From contig NC_044978.1 of assembly GCF_008728515.1 (NCBI RefSeq), positions 5,723,771 through 5,787,770 on the forward strand: a stretch of DNA of 64,000 nt. Direction: 5' to 3'. Origin of the DNA: Papio anubis. Its lineage: Eukaryota; Chordata; Mammalia; Primates; Cercopithecidae. The notes beneath the pieces are model-generated. The model was not told the origin of the DNA. It made no database searches and saw only the letters and a list, made by a program, of their open reading frames with translations. The position numbers were made by a program, and so were the translations under genes. Positions 1-12,185 of this stretch are shown here, in pieces; position 1 is the stretch's first letter; every line of letters starts with the position of its first letter.

Positions 1-81
1 CTAATATTTAAAATGATAATCCAAGAAAAGCATCCAGAAATAAAAGAAGAATTGAATCTACACATTTAAAAAGTCCACCTG

Positions 82-380
82 GGCTGGGCGCGGTGGCTCA
101 CACCTGTAATCCCAGCACTTTGGGAGGCTGAGGCAGGCAGGTCACAAAGTCAGGAGATCGAGACCATCCTGGCTAACACCGTGAAACCCCATCTCTACTA
201 AAAAAATATATATATATATAAAATTAGCTGGGCATGGTGGCAGGTGCCTGTAGTCCCAGCTACTCAGGAGGTTGAGGCAGGAGAATGGCATGAACCTGGG
301 AGGTGGAGCTTGCAGTGAGCCGAGATTGCACCACTGCACTCCAGCCTGGGAGACAGAATGAGACTCCATCAAAAAAAAAA
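82..380 (+). mobile_element. AluY element
   Basis: Full-length Alu with Y-type sequence (GACCATCCTGGCTAACACCG) and an A tail. It is flanked by the target-site duplication AAAAGTCCACCT (69-80 and 379-390). It inserted into the older L1 sequence on either side. Confidence 0.95.
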
Positions 381-1779
381 AAGTCCACCTGATACTAGAA
401 AAATTGACACAGAATGATCCACTCTAAAATATATCCTAGTAAAATTATAACATCTGATTTTAAAGATAAGGAAATATTCTCAGGGCCTCTAAGCAAAAGA
501 TAAAGTAACTGAAAATGCAAGAGAACTAGACTGGCATCAGACTTCCATAACACAAGACAAGGCAACTGTGGTGCAGGATTTTCAAGAAATGTAAAGAAAT
601 TTAAACAAAGGACATTATATCTAGACAAGTTGTCTTTCACGTAAAAGGCAAGAGAAAAAGTTTAAAAAATGTCAGAGGTCAGTGAATGCTATATACATGT
701 GCCCCTTCCGATGAATCTATTAGAAGATGAACTTTGCCCAACCAAAAACTGATGAGGATTTCAATAAATGGCTTTACTCACCTATTATAAGAAAAATATT
801 TTTAAATTGGCTTATAAACAAAATCCAACACTTCGATGTATATAAGAGATATACCTGAACACAGTGACTTGAAAAGGCTAAAAATAAAGAAATTCATTCC
901 TCACATGCTACCTAAGAATAAAATCCAAATAGACCAGCGATCCAAAGGTAAATATATATATATTTAAAAACTCTAGGAGTACCTTAAGAAAACATGAGTA
1001 AATTCGTCCATAACCTGGTTTTTGGGAGAAACTCTCTGACTAAACATGCCATGAGAAAAAGATTGATAAATTTGACCACATAAAAAGAAAATACATTTAA
1101 ATGACAAAAAAATAAGTAAAGATAAATGACAATCTAGGAAAGAATATTTGCAATATTTATCGCAGTTAAAGAGCCAATATTTTAAAGAACAAAGAACTTC
1201 TTTAAATTGAGGGAGAAAGACCAAAATCATATAGAAAATGGGCAAAAGACATGAATAGACAATTCATAAAACGATTAAACATGACTCAAACATATGAAAA
1301 GATGTACTCTGTTGGCAAATCTAAGAAGAAACAGGAACTTTTCACACATCACTGTGGGGAATGCAAAATGGTACAATTCCTATGAAGGGAATTGTGAAAG
1401 CTGGAAATATCTAACTAAACTACATACTCATTTACCCTTCAACTCAGCAATCCCACTTCTGAGAATTTACCCAGAAAATACACTTCCAACAATATGAAAA
1501 TAGGTATGCACAAAGTTATTCATTGTGACAGTATTTGTGATTGGAAAACACTGGGAACTACCTAAGTGTCCAAATATAGGAGATCAACGGAATGAACCAT
1601 GAGGGGCAGATGGTTATCATATGCTTCTAAAGGAGATGCCCTAAAGAGGGCACATCACCTATGCAGCATTTCAGCCAAGAATGTGTCAACCATGAAGAAG
1701 CATCAGACAAAGCCAAAATGAGGAATGTTCCATTAAAAAAAGGAGGAGGGGGCTGCCTTCTTCAGAATATGTAGATGTG

Positions 1780-1782
<3 letters not shown>

Positions 1783-1818
<36 letters not shown>
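1783..1818. repeat. CA dinucleotide microsatellite
   Basis: About 17 uninterrupted AC units inside the old L1. Confidence 0.97.
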
Positions 1819-1820
<2 letters not shown>

Positions 1821-2138
1821 CTTTGGAAACAGTCCAGATTGTAGGAGGCTGAAGACACACAGCAAATACACAGACTATGTGACTCTAGACTAGACACTAT
1901 GCTAAGGGAGAAAACATGCTATAAAGAGCATTATTGGATCAACTGACACAATTGGAAAATGGGTGGTTAGCTTAGATTTAAAAACTACTTTTCCAATGTT
2001 AAATTTTCTAAAGTTGAAAATATACTCCCCTTTGTCTTAGAAAATACACACCAAAGTATTCAGGGACAAAGGGTCATTATGTCTCTAACTTAGCTTCACA
2101 TGGTTCAGAAAAAGTTGGGTGTGTCTGTGAATGGAAAG

Positions 2139-2222
2139 ACAGGGAGACAGGCAGAGAGACACAAACAGAGAAGGAGAGAGAGACAGAGAGAGAGGGGGGG
2201 GGAGAGAGAGAGAGAGAATGAG
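2139..2222. repeat. GA-rich simple repeat
   Basis: Purine run of GAGA, GACAGG and G9 segments within the L1 3' region. Confidence 0.88.
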
Positions 2223-2349
2223 AGACAAAGACAGTGAGGCCAAGTGTTAGCCACAGGTGAATCTGGGCAAAGTGCACACGGGTGTTCTTTGTACTCATCT
2301 TATTCTTACAGCCTTTTTATAAGTTTGAAATTATTTTTTAAAAAGATTA

Positions 2350-2645
2350 GGCTGGGCGCAGTGGCTCACGCCTGTAATCCTAGCACTTTGGGAAGCCGAG
2401 GCAGGTGGATCACGAGGTCAGGAGATTGAGACCATCCTGGTTAACACGGTGAAACCCCGTCTCTACTTAAAATACAAAAAAAAAAAAAAAAAAAAAAAAT
2501 TAGCCGGCCGTGGTGGCGGGCGCCTGTAGTCCCAGCTACTCAGGAGGCTGAGAATGGTGTGAACCCGGGAGGCAGTGCTTGCAGTGAGCCGAGACAGCGC
2601 CACTGCACTCCAGCCTGGGCGACAGAGCGAGACTCTGTTGCAAAA

Positions 2646-2680
<35 letters not shown>

Positions 2681-2683
2681 ATG
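2350..2683 (+). mobile_element. AluY element with AAAT tail
   Basis: Full-length AluY-like copy. It has an expanded A stretch in the middle linker (2477-2499) and a tail that has become an AAAT tetranucleotide microsatellite (2642-2682). It sits at the 3' end of an older L1. Confidence 0.93.
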
Positions 2684-2794
2684 ATTAAAAAGTTTGTAAA
2701 AGTATTCCAACAAACAACAAAAAAATTCTAAACGTATGTATTACAAAAAAGAAGTTCCCTCATGAAAGAGAAATTTCCTTAAAAGTGAACAAAA

Positions 2795-3088
2795 GGCCGG
2801 GCGCGGTGGCTCAAGCCTGTAATCCCAGCACTTTGGGAGGCCGAGACGGGCAGATCACGAGGTCAGGAGATCGAGACCATCCTGGCTAACACAGTGAAAC
2901 CCCATCTCTACTAAAAAATACAAAAAACTAGCCGGGCGTAGTGGCGGGCGCCTGTAGTCCCAGCTACTCGGGAGGCTGAGGCAGGAGAATGGTGTGAACC
3001 CAGGAGGCGGAGCTTGCAGTGAGCTGAGATCCGACCACTGCACTCCAGCCTGGGCTACAGAGCGAGACTCCCTCTAAAAAAAAAAAAA
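2795..3088 (+). mobile_element. AluYR-type (Old World monkey lineage) element
   Basis: Full-length young Alu reading GGCTCAAGCCTGTAATCCC, CCGAGACGGGCAGATCACG and GAGATCCGACCACTGC. I associate these variants with cercopithecoid AluYR copies. The target-site duplication AAAAGTGAACAAAA flanks it (2781-2794 and 3089-3102). Confidence 0.93.
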
Positions 3089-3763
3089 AAAGTGAACAAA
3101 AACCAACCTGGACCAGTAAAATGGACTCTCAGACTTTTTTTTTCTGCCACACTATGTACCAGAAGAAATAAAATAATAATTATAGCAGTTGGAGTAATAT
3201 ACTTACAACATAATTTTTATCCTCAGTTATTTTTCTTTTGTGAAGGTATCAGAAAAATGGTCTGGTACATACAAAGGCTCAGAAAATATCATCTATGTCT
3301 CTTTCTTAAAAAATTATTTGAAGAATCATTCTAATAGACTTGAAAGAGAATTATAATTCCAGTCCTAGTTGTGCATACAAGAACTGACCATTGTCATTAT
3401 AACCAATTAAGACATTGTTAAATCTCAAAAAATCATTCCACATAAGTAGATGCAAATGAAATTTAGATTTCTCAGAGACAGAGAAGACACATGATGTAAA
3501 AATATGTAAAAAACAACAAACTGGATTTTAATTAACAAAGTCTGGACAACAGGTAAAGGAAGAAATGTTGTAATAGGTGGGGAAATATAAGTGAGTTAAA
3601 TTATTCATTTCCTATTTTGGGGAAATCAGAAGATAATGCATAATCTTGACCTTGATGATTTGTGAAAAATACAGAAAAACCTAAAGGTAAGTGTAATAAA
3701 ACGACAAAATTTCTGTGCTGTGAACAGCTGCTGGCTTTAAGTGAGAATTGGGCCAGAAGTTTG

Positions 3764-3965
3764 ACCTCCAAGCCCAAATTTCCTCTTTTTGAAAAGGGGA
3801 GGATGCCAACTATCTTATGCTGTCCTTATAATGTGGCCAAAATAGTTAACAGTGGTGAGATGTGGAAGGTATCTCTCTGCCAGTACTGAGCTCCCGGCGG
3901 GGACTCTATGTCCACTCCATGTGTGGGAAGGGAGAGTCAGTGATGGGAATGGAACAAATGGAGCC
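3764..3965 (+). repeat. Dispersed repeat pair, copy 1
   Basis: Shares about 200 bp with 6241-6440 in the same orientation: ACCTCCAAGCCCAAATTTCC, then GATGCCAACTATCTTATG, GTGGCCAAAATAGTTAACAG and GATGGGAATGGAACAAATGG. Family not recognised; probably an old interspersed element. Confidence 0.8.
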
Positions 3966-4202
3966 AGCAATGCTCTTTGTAGCATGTTTTTCTCCCGCAG
4001 TATAGTTCTTATGCTGCTCAGGGTTGCAGACCAATAGATGTTGTTGCTAGAACCTCATGACTCTAGAAATAGAGTCAGTGCTATGAACAAGCAGTGCTTG
4101 AAAGACCTAGAGCACATCATGAGACTGTCTGGAACCTACTGCAAGCTTCCAGAGGAGCATCAAAGGTGAAAGACCTTCAACAACAAAGGAAAGCCTGATT
4201 CA

Positions 4203-5075
4203 AAGATGGGCAAAGGTCTTGAATAGATGATTCTTCTAAGAAGATATACAAATGGCCAATAAGCACAGGAAAAGACACTCCAAATCACTCATCATTAGGG
4301 AAATGCAAATTAACCATGAGATACCACCTCACACCCACCAGTATGGCTTCTACCAAAAAAACAAAAAACCAAAAAAGTACAAGTTTGACCAAGGATGTGG
4401 GGAAATTGGAATCCTTGTTCACTGGTGGTGGCAATGTAAAATGGTACAGTCACTGTGGAAAACAGTATGATTTCCCCTCAAAAAATTAAAAATATAACTA
4501 CCATATGATCTAGGAATTCCACTTCTGGGTATATGCTCAGAAGAACTGAAAGCAGGGTCTTGAAGAGATATTTACACACACGTGTTCACAGCAGCTTTAC
4601 TCACAATAGCTAAAATGTGGAAGCAACACAAGTGTCCATTGATAGACGAATGGGTAAACGTAATGTAGTACATACATACAATATTATTCAGCCTTCAAAG
4701 GAAGGATATTCTTACACATGCTACCATGGGTGAACTGTGAGGACATTATGCTAAGTGAAATATACCAGTTGCAAAAGGAAAATACTAAACTGTATGATTC
4801 CATTCATATGAAGTATTTGGAGTAGTTAAATTCATAGAGACAGAAAGTAGCATGCTGGTCTACTTTGCCAGGAGCTGGGAGGAGTGGAGAAGGGAGAGTC
4901 GTTTTTTAATAAGTATAGGGTTTCAGTTTTGCAAGATGAAGAGAGCTCTGGAAATGGATGGCAGTGATGGTTGCACAATATTATAAATGTCCTTAATACC
5001 ACTGAATGGCACACTTAAAAATGATTAGGATAGTAAATTTTATGTTATGTGTACCTTACCACACACAAAAAAAAT
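4203..5075 (+). mobile_element. L1M fragment (ORF2 end and 3' UTR)
   Basis: Clear L1 ORF2 3' sequence: ATGGCCAATAAGCACAGGAA, CACCTCACACCCACCAGTAT, CACTGTGGAAAACAGTATG, CCATATGATCTAGGAATTCC, TGTCCATTGATAGACGAATG. Its 3' UTR follows. Many stops; no intact protein. Confidence 0.88.
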
Positions 5076-6240
5076 TCTTTAAAGAAAATGAAAGACCTTA
5101 TAATTTATGAGTAAAACTATGCCTCCGACAAATACCTCTTCTCCTTCTAAGAGTAATAGTTCCTGGCTTGCCACCAGATCCTGGGGGAGATGACTGACCA
5201 GGTGACACCAGGTAACCAGACATCCAATTCTTAGCATTGATGAACTGTTGTGTTACAAGATCTACTTGGTCATAAAGTTGGAAATTCCAAGAAGTGCTCC
5301 ACCATTAGGGACAGATGATATCTACAGCTCACAAAGGCATAAATAAGTCCTGTGTGCTCAGGAGCCCAGGATGCCACCCTGGCCACACTGACAACATGCC
5401 CTCCGCCTCTACCCATGACCTCATGGAAATTCCTGATGGCCTATTGACAAAAGAGGAAAACAACTGAAGCCAAATGTACACATGGCTCCGTACCATATGC
5501 CAGAACCAGCCCCAAGAGGAGCACTGCAGTCATGATAGCCCCACTTCATGGTAACCCTGAAATGGGGGAGGAAAATCCTCCCAGGGGCAGTACTTTGCCT
5601 ATAGAATAGATGGTCTGGACTAAGGCCCTGCATTGATTCACGGAGCAGCTAATGGATGGCCATATGGTCAGGGACAACGTCCTAGTTTTTTAAAAAGGTC
5701 ATATATAATTAGTCTGATTTATTAAGATGTATATATGTACAATGGAAACTACATACAGCTTAACGTTAACCCTATGGGTGGTTTTAAAATCTGTCGGTTA
5801 TATTTTCCCAGTTTTTTCTTTGTCTGATGGTTGTGTATTATTCTTATAAACAGGGAAAAAGTTAACTTTGTTTCAAAAAGAAACTTCCTTATGGCTCCAA
5901 GTCATAGGAAGCCATTCAGCATGCTTTGTGGAGTTTATTCTGCTCTGAAGTCTGTCTTCTCTGAGCAACACTGTGGTCAGTCCGTGGACACATTCCATTA
6001 TGGCTCCATATGAGCTTGGCTTGGCATGCTACATGCCAAAGACAGTAGAACCATAATGTTTATAACTGATACAGTCATATAAATTGGATACAAAATGAGG
6101 GGCTTTCTGTTGCTGTGAAAGTACATGAGGCAGCTTGGCGCTTGGCGTCTCCAGCCATTCAGGCTGTGGCATGAGCCTGGCTAGTGTGTAATTCCTAACT
6201 CTGCTGTTCACTAGCCATATGACTTTTGACAACACAACCT

Positions 6241-6440
6241 ACCTCCAAGCCCAAATTTCCTCTTCTTGGAAAGGGAAGGATGCCAACCATTTTATGTCGT
6301 TCTTACAAAGTGGCCAAAATGATTAAAAGCGGTGAGATACGGAAGTTCTCTCTCCACCAGCGCTGAGCTCACAGCGGGGACTCTGTCGATTCCACGTGCG
6401 GGACAGGAGAGTGAACGATGGGAATGGAATGAGGAGATGG
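6241..6440 (+). repeat. Dispersed repeat pair, copy 2
   Basis: Second copy of the repeat at 3764-3965: ACCTCCAAGCCCAAATTTCC, GTGGCCAAAATGATTAAAAG, GATGGGAATGGAATGAGGAG. By eye roughly four bases in five agree. Confidence 0.8.
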
Positions 6441-6568
6441 CACCCTTCTTTCCCAGCTCTGAAACGGTGCTTAGAAAAGGACCCAAAAGTCTCAATTTAC
6501 TTTCTGCCCCAGTAGACCAGGATCACATAGGTCATGAGCAAAAGGTGGCTTGTTGGAAGAGAGGGCTA

Positions 6569-6680
6569 TCAGTGTTTTGGGAGACTGAAGTGGGAAGATC
6601 CCTTGGGGCCAGTTGTTCAAGACCAGCTTGGGCAACATAGGGAGACTCCATCTCTACAAAATTAAAAAAGAAAGAAAAAA
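6569..6680 (+). mobile_element. Partial old Alu (left-arm fragment)
   Basis: Fragment resembling GTGTTTTGGGAGACTGAAGT to GGGAGACTCCATCTCTACAA, followed by an A-rich tail. It lacks the first bases and the right arm. Confidence 0.7.
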
Positions 6681-6724
6681 AGAGAGGGATGTGAGGAGTC
6701 TTTGTAAATTCCTCCCTTCTCCCT

Positions 6725-7330
6725 CAGGGCCCCGATCCTTCAGTGCGATTACACCCAATACGGGTGGGAGCGACTCCCCAGGTGCGTCTAACACCCCCAC
6801 TGGCAGAGGGGAAGGCACGGAAGAGGAGGGCAGCGTTTACAGTCTTGAGGAGCCAAGCCCACCGCAGCAAAGTCACACAGGAGGAGCCCTTGCTGTTCTC
6901 TCTGTTCTCACCTTTTACTTGGGAAAGAATTGGAGAAAGATCAGCTCCAGCCTGTCCCAGGTGGACCGAGGCGGAGATCAGTAAGACAGCATTGCAGCTA
7001 CAAAAAAGCATTTTCCACCTCCATCGCCACAGGGAGCACAGCTTCTCTCTCCCTCCCGCCCAGGTTCTTAGTCTTGGGGAATCCGATGCTACAGGGGCAC
7101 AGCCAGCTCCCAGGGCTCCCAAGAGCGGATTGCCCCGTGGGGTTTGGTGAGGTCCTGTGGACAGCCTGAAAGCACAGTGGAGGGAGAGCTTACCAGCCAC
7201 ACGCCGCTGCACACACGCTTCTGATCGATTCGCGTCTGCAACCCGGGCTGCCCTCTTTGGCTTCCTACCATGTGCTCCCGTGAATCTGAGGCCCCTTATC
7301 TGTGAAATCACGTGGATGAACTCATTCAAA
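6725..7330. other. GC-richer intergenic stretch with overlapping open frames
   Basis: Less AT-rich than its surroundings, with open frames of 135 codons (plus) and 201 codons (minus). The first 90 bases (ACGGGTGGGAGCGACTCCCC then AGGTGCGTCTAACACCC) resemble an antisense L1 5' UTR segment. Neither frame matches a protein I know. I do not call a gene. Confidence 0.35.
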
Positions 7331-7739
7331 GGTCACTGTCCCTAATCTATGAAATGTACCTAGCACAGTACTGGAGAAATAAGGAAGGGTCACTTAGGGT
7401 TAAGGTCACTTTCCCTTAGCGGTTAGAAAGTTTCTGGAGTTTTCTAGGGTGCTCTGTTAGCTTTCCCTGTGATTTTCAGGCAAGGAGGAAGAAACAGCAT
7501 AGGAAGCTCTTGTCTCCAGAACAGAACTGCAGGAGGCTCAGCCACGGGGAAGGCCAGAGGCGGCCAAGGGGCCACTGCTGAGGTGCCACTCATGCCACCG
7601 TCCCCTCCACTTTCCCACGTGCTGTCCAAGTTTGCGACATCCGAAATATTTCTAACTAACCAAAGTCTTTTAATACCAGCTGTATTTACTGAAATGTGGG
7701 CAGGTTTTTTTCATAAGGGGAGGTTCTGAGTCAACCTTC

Positions 7740-7850
7740 AACTCCCCTGTATCCTTTAGAAAAGAAAGAAAAGGTGGGGTGGGCTTGGGGGATGAGAGAG
7801 ACGGAGGGAAAAAGCGAAGAGGAGGGAGGGAGGAAAGAGAGAGAGAAAGG
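7740..7850. repeat. Purine-rich low-complexity sequence
   Basis: GA-rich run around GAGGAGGGAGGGAGGAAAGA. No other feature. Confidence 0.7.
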
Positions 7851-8426
7851 CAGTGCTCCCTTCCTTCCTGCTGGCTTCCCTGATGTCATCCATCATGTCT
7901 GGGAATGACAGGCCTGAAGAAACGTCTGGGACCCGCCATGTACCTTCTGCTATGCCAGAGAAGAGATGATTTCTGGATATTAATCTAACATGGGAGCACT
8001 CTCTAAGCCTACCAAGGGGAGTAGCAGCCTTTTCTAATTTATTGTGCTAGATGAGAGAATTCAGAGATGTGAGAGAAAGTTTTCATTGCAATGGCAAGGT
8101 GGGAGTCCTCAGGACACCCCTCACCCTGAGAAGCGCAAGCCCCATCTGCTCTGGGAAGATTTGGGCTGCGGAAAACAAGCTCACTTTTTTTTGTTTTGTG
8201 CATACACTGGAATGAATAGATCATTCCAAGGACTTTTGAGACATCAGTCAGCTAGGGCAAGAACAAAGTTTCATTTGCTAGACTCAGTCAAGCCACCTAC
8301 AACTGAGATTCTCCTCTGTAGATACTGATGACTGCTAAGAGTTGGAAGAGTCACCTACAGGAAAGACTGACAGTCAATTAACCTCTGGTGGAAACCAGTG
8401 GCTTCAAGTAGAAAAATCACAGCTTT

Positions 8427-8740
8427 GGCCGGGCGCGGTGGCTCAGGCCTCTAATCCCAGAACTTTGGGAGGCCAAGGTGGGTGGATCACGAGGTCAGGA
8501 GATCAAGACCATCCTGGCCAACATGGTGAAACCCCATCTCTACTAAAAATAAAAAAAATTAGCTGGGCTTGGTGGCATATGCCTGTAGTCCAAGCTACTC
8601 GGGAGGCTGAGGCAGGAGAATTGCTTGAACCAGGGAGTTGGAGGTTGCACTGAGCCAAGATCACACGACTGCACTCCAGCCTGGCAACAGAGCGAGACTC
8701 TGTCTCAAAAAAAAAAAAAAAAAAAATTGAAACAAAAAAA
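8427..8740 (+). mobile_element. Alu element (S/Y type)
   Basis: Full-length Alu with A tail. The duplication GAAAAATCACAGC occurs at 8411-8423 and again at about 8742-8754. Confidence 0.93.
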
Positions 8741-8754
8741 AGAAAAATCACAGC

Positions 8755-10430
8755 CTCGACCTGACGATGAATTTACTACCATGGTTCAATCATTTAGAAT
8801 TTAGTCTCAACAGTCTTGAGAAAATTCTGAAATCATTTCTGTGACTCTCCTCAATTTCCTTTCCTAAGGAAGGGAAGCTGCAAGTTCAGTGTGCCTCGAG
8901 GGAATGGTCAATATTATGTATAAACAGATGATTAATAGCCAGAAAAGGCATCAGCATAAAGACCAAGAACAATATTTTTTCCATGTGTATACAGAAAAGA
9001 TAGTTTTGTGTCAAAAGACAGCTGAAAGAAGTGATTTGTTTTCTTTTTGATGACTTAAAAAATGAAATATTTATAGCATTTTTAAAAGCAATCATTTGCT
9101 TATTGCCAAGAAATTTATTTGGCTGTTATTTTAAATTAAGAAAAAAAGATCTCCAACTTTTATGTGTTAAAAGCTGTAACTGTTTATTGGGAGCAGAAGA
9201 CTAAAAACTCTCATTTTATTGCAGCCTATGACATATACTCAGCAATTAACCTTTAACAGTGAAACCAGAACATGCCTTCGAAGTTCTAGAATTCAATGAG
9301 AATCTAAACATTTTCTCCCAATATTCTTTTACTACAGACAATTTCTGGTTCAGTAAAAGTGCACTGCATTACAAGACAACATTCAAAACACTGGGGAGAA
9401 ATATGTTTTAAACTATTTATCATCCTATGGGGTTTTAATTTTCTGCTGACTGTTACAACCAGAGAATTGAGCGTCTTCTCAAGGGGGAAAAGCTATTTAT
9501 GGACAGTTTGTGATTAGGAGCAGCTGCTCTTCACCATATATTACCTTTTTGTGATAACCACATTTTCACACAAAGCTACCACTAATAAGCTGGTGCACAC
9601 TAAAAAAAAACTGCAGCAGAACTGCTACCTTGAAAGGAAGATGTCAAATGAAAAGCTCTTCCAGGTTTTCGTATCCTTGAGTTTCTTCATTGTAGGAGAA
9701 TAATAAATCTGAAAGCCTGTTGCATCTTGGGAATCTAATGTTACTAACAGAAGAATACAGTCAAGTAGTTTTTGTGCAGCTTTCACTCTGGGTTAAAATG
9801 AAAAACATCTTATACGAGAGGTTGAATCTCCATGGGAATTAGAGATGGTTTTTATTCAACCCATACAACCAGGATGAAAATATATGGGTTGTGTTGTAAA
9901 TGTTTCTCTACCAAGCTGGAGACCAAAGCATACTTCATTGTGCTTGCATACTTGAGAGCAAGAAGGCAGAAAGAATTTTGAATTTGAATATGCTGTTCCC
10001 GGCCATCCAGGTGAAAAAGTTTGACAATAAAACAGTTACTTTCTCTCAAAATATTTCTGATTAGCAATGACCAATTCGGCTTCCCCAGTGGACTCTTAGA
10101 GATGCAAAAGTCAAGAAATCCCCTATCATACTGTTTTATTAAAACTTAATTAGGAGATCTGATACTTTACCTGGTAAAGACTCAACTATGCAGAATAATT
10201 TTGCAGATTATACATCAGAATGTAATCCTGAAATGCAAATCCTACAGGGATGGATACAGTTGTAAAAGTTCCAAAATAAAAGTGACCATTACACATGCTA
10301 GAAAATAGTTTTAGAATAACTGCTGACCAGGATGTAACTGGACACGACAAATGATGAAGGGTAACTTGACCATGTATTTTCAAAAGCCTCAAACACGGGA
10401 ACAGCTACAGACTTAGCAATTCTAATTCCA
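8755..10430. other. Repeat-poor intergenic sequence
   Basis: No recognisable repeat or coding exon. AT-rich, unique-looking; nothing further can be said from the sequence alone. Confidence 0.6.
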
Positions 10431-10867
10431 GGACATGTTCAGGTTTCTTCAGAGATGTTTGTGATGGCCTGAACATTCACATCAGAAAAATGTTTTTGAA
10501 AATATCCAACAATGAGAAACAGAAGGAAAATGATTTAAGGAAGCCATCACTATGCAGCCATTTGGAGCAACGTGGAAGGATATTTAAAGCCATGAAAAAT
10601 GTTAAGGATAACTATGGGGAAAAGGCAGGTTACAAAACAGTTTAGACTGTATGGTCCCAATTTTGTTTTAAAATACATGTTTTAGACCATACAGTCTACA
10701 TATATATATATATATTCGTTTGTTGAAAGGAAACATAGTATATTGAAAATGATCATCTTTGGTGGATATAATGATGGTTAATTCTTGTTTTTGCTTCTTT
10801 TCTGCTTTCTTGTAATTCTGTTTTCCTATAATAAACATATATTAGTTTTTAATAAAAATAATAATAA
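10430..10867 (+). mobile_element. Probable old L1 3' fragment
   Basis: Sequence resembling the degenerate L1M tail (CAGGTTACAAAACAGTTTAG, TATGGTCCCAATTTTGTTTT, GTAATTCTGTTTTCCTATAA). It contains a 14-bp perfect inverted repeat described in the findings. Family call is approximate. Confidence 0.5.
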
Positions 10868-11187
10868 GGCTGGGTGTGGTGGCTCACGCCCATAATCCCG
10901 GCACTTTGGGAGGCTGAGGCAGGCAGATCACCTGAGGTCAGGAGTTCGAGACCAGCCTGACCAACATGGATAAACCCTGTCTCTATTAAAAATACAGAAT
11001 TAGCTGGGAATGGTGGCTCATGCCTATAATCCCAGCTACTTGGGAGGCTGAGGCAGGAGAATCACTTGAACCTGGAAGGCGGAGGTTGTGGTGAGCTGAG
11101 ATCATGCCATTGCACCCCAGCTGGGCAACAAGAGTGAAACTCTGTCTCAAAAAATAAATAAACAAAAATAAAATAACAATAATAAAT
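10868..11187 (+). mobile_element. AluS element
   Basis: Full-length Alu with S-type sequence (CACCTGAGGTCAGGAGTTCG, GACCAGCCTGACCAACATGG) and an A-rich tail degraded to AAAT/AAC units. Confidence 0.92.
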
Positions 11188-11426
11188 GTTAAAATCAGTG
11201 AGGCTTTATGAGACCAGATGTTCCAAATATTTTTCTGTTCCCCACCTATGAATAGCTCTCCAATTCTTCACCCCATTTGTCTAACACTGCCCCTGTATTG
11301 TTTGCGTGTGTGAATATACGTATGTGTTTTGGAATCTTTCAGGCCACACAGAATCAGTGATAAGGTGGCACAAGGGGTCTGCAGTTCAAAGTGAAGACTA
11401 GAGACATTTCAGGATAAATTTGTATG

Positions 11427-11789
11427 GCTGCCCCTCAGTATCTTAGGGGGAATGTTTCCAGGACCCCCTGAAAATACCAAAATCCGATGCTCAAGTCCCT
11501 GATATAAAATGGCACAGTATTTGCATGTACCCTATACACATGCCCTTGTCTACTTTAAATCACCTCTAATAAATAGTTTACTCATAACATGTTATACAAT
11601 GTAAACACTATGTAAAGGTTGTTCTACTGGATTGGATTTTTATTTGTATTGTTTTTTTATTGTTGCATTGTTATTTGTTATTAATATCGATGTTGGTATT
11701 GATATGGGTATTGATATTCCCAATATTTTCAATCCACAGATGGTTGAATCCACAAATGTGGAAGCTGCAGATACAGAGAGCTGATTGCA
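11427..11789 (+). mobile_element. TcMar-Tigger/MER2-like DNA transposon
   Basis: Characteristic sequence GTTTCCAGGACCCCCTGAAA, ATACCAAAATCCGATGCTCA, AGTCCCTGATATAAAATGGC, and the mirrored end CACAGATGGTTGAATCCACA. The two ends are imperfect inverted repeats. Nonautonomous; no transposase frame. Confidence 0.8.
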
Positions 11790-12054
11790 TTATAATTCTA
11801 ATATTACAAAAATTTTAATTTCACTCAAGTTATTTTTCAAATATGCAAATACTTTCTATCACAAATACTTTTCAAATATTAATTACTTTGTTTAAAAATT
11901 ACTGATAATAATGCCTCCCTAGGAATACTGATAAGAATGCCCCCCAATAACATACCAGTACCATATAGGTGACTACACGGATCTGTGTGACTTTGCTGAA
12001 GGTCACCCTACCCCAAATGCCTATAATTCCTTCTGCTGCTCTCATGCATACGTG

Positions 12055-12185
12055 ACTGCATGCATTCATTCAGTTATTCAGCAAACACCTACGTCTGTGT
12101 CAGCACAGAAAATACAAAGATGACGAAGGCACAGCCTCTGTGCTCAAAAAGCCCCACAGTAACAGGGCAGAAAGACACACAAACA
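12055..12185 (-). mobile_element. LINE2 3' end fragment
   Basis: Reverse-oriented L2 terminus: ATTCATTCAGTTATTCAGCA, then AAACACCTACGTCTGTG, and the L2-like stretch into ACACAAACAGACTATTGTG. Confidence 0.55.

Larger units (their letters stand above)
393..2349 (+). mobile_element. Old L1 (L1M/HAL1-like) fragment
   Basis: Degenerate L1 sequence continuing from bases 1-81 on the other side of the first Alu. It includes ORF2-end-like AATGGGCAAAAGACATGAAT and CAGCAATCCCACTTCTGAGA. It ends in an L1M-like 3' terminus (GGGTGTTCTTTGTACTC, then TAAGTTTGAAATTATTTTT). A CA run and a GA run have expanded inside it. Confidence 0.7.

Noticed and set aside
2855..3043. Recurrent small frames such as SCLSLPSSWDYRRPP and VAQAGVQW
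   Set aside because: Antisense or sense translations of Alu elements that recur at every Alu in the window.
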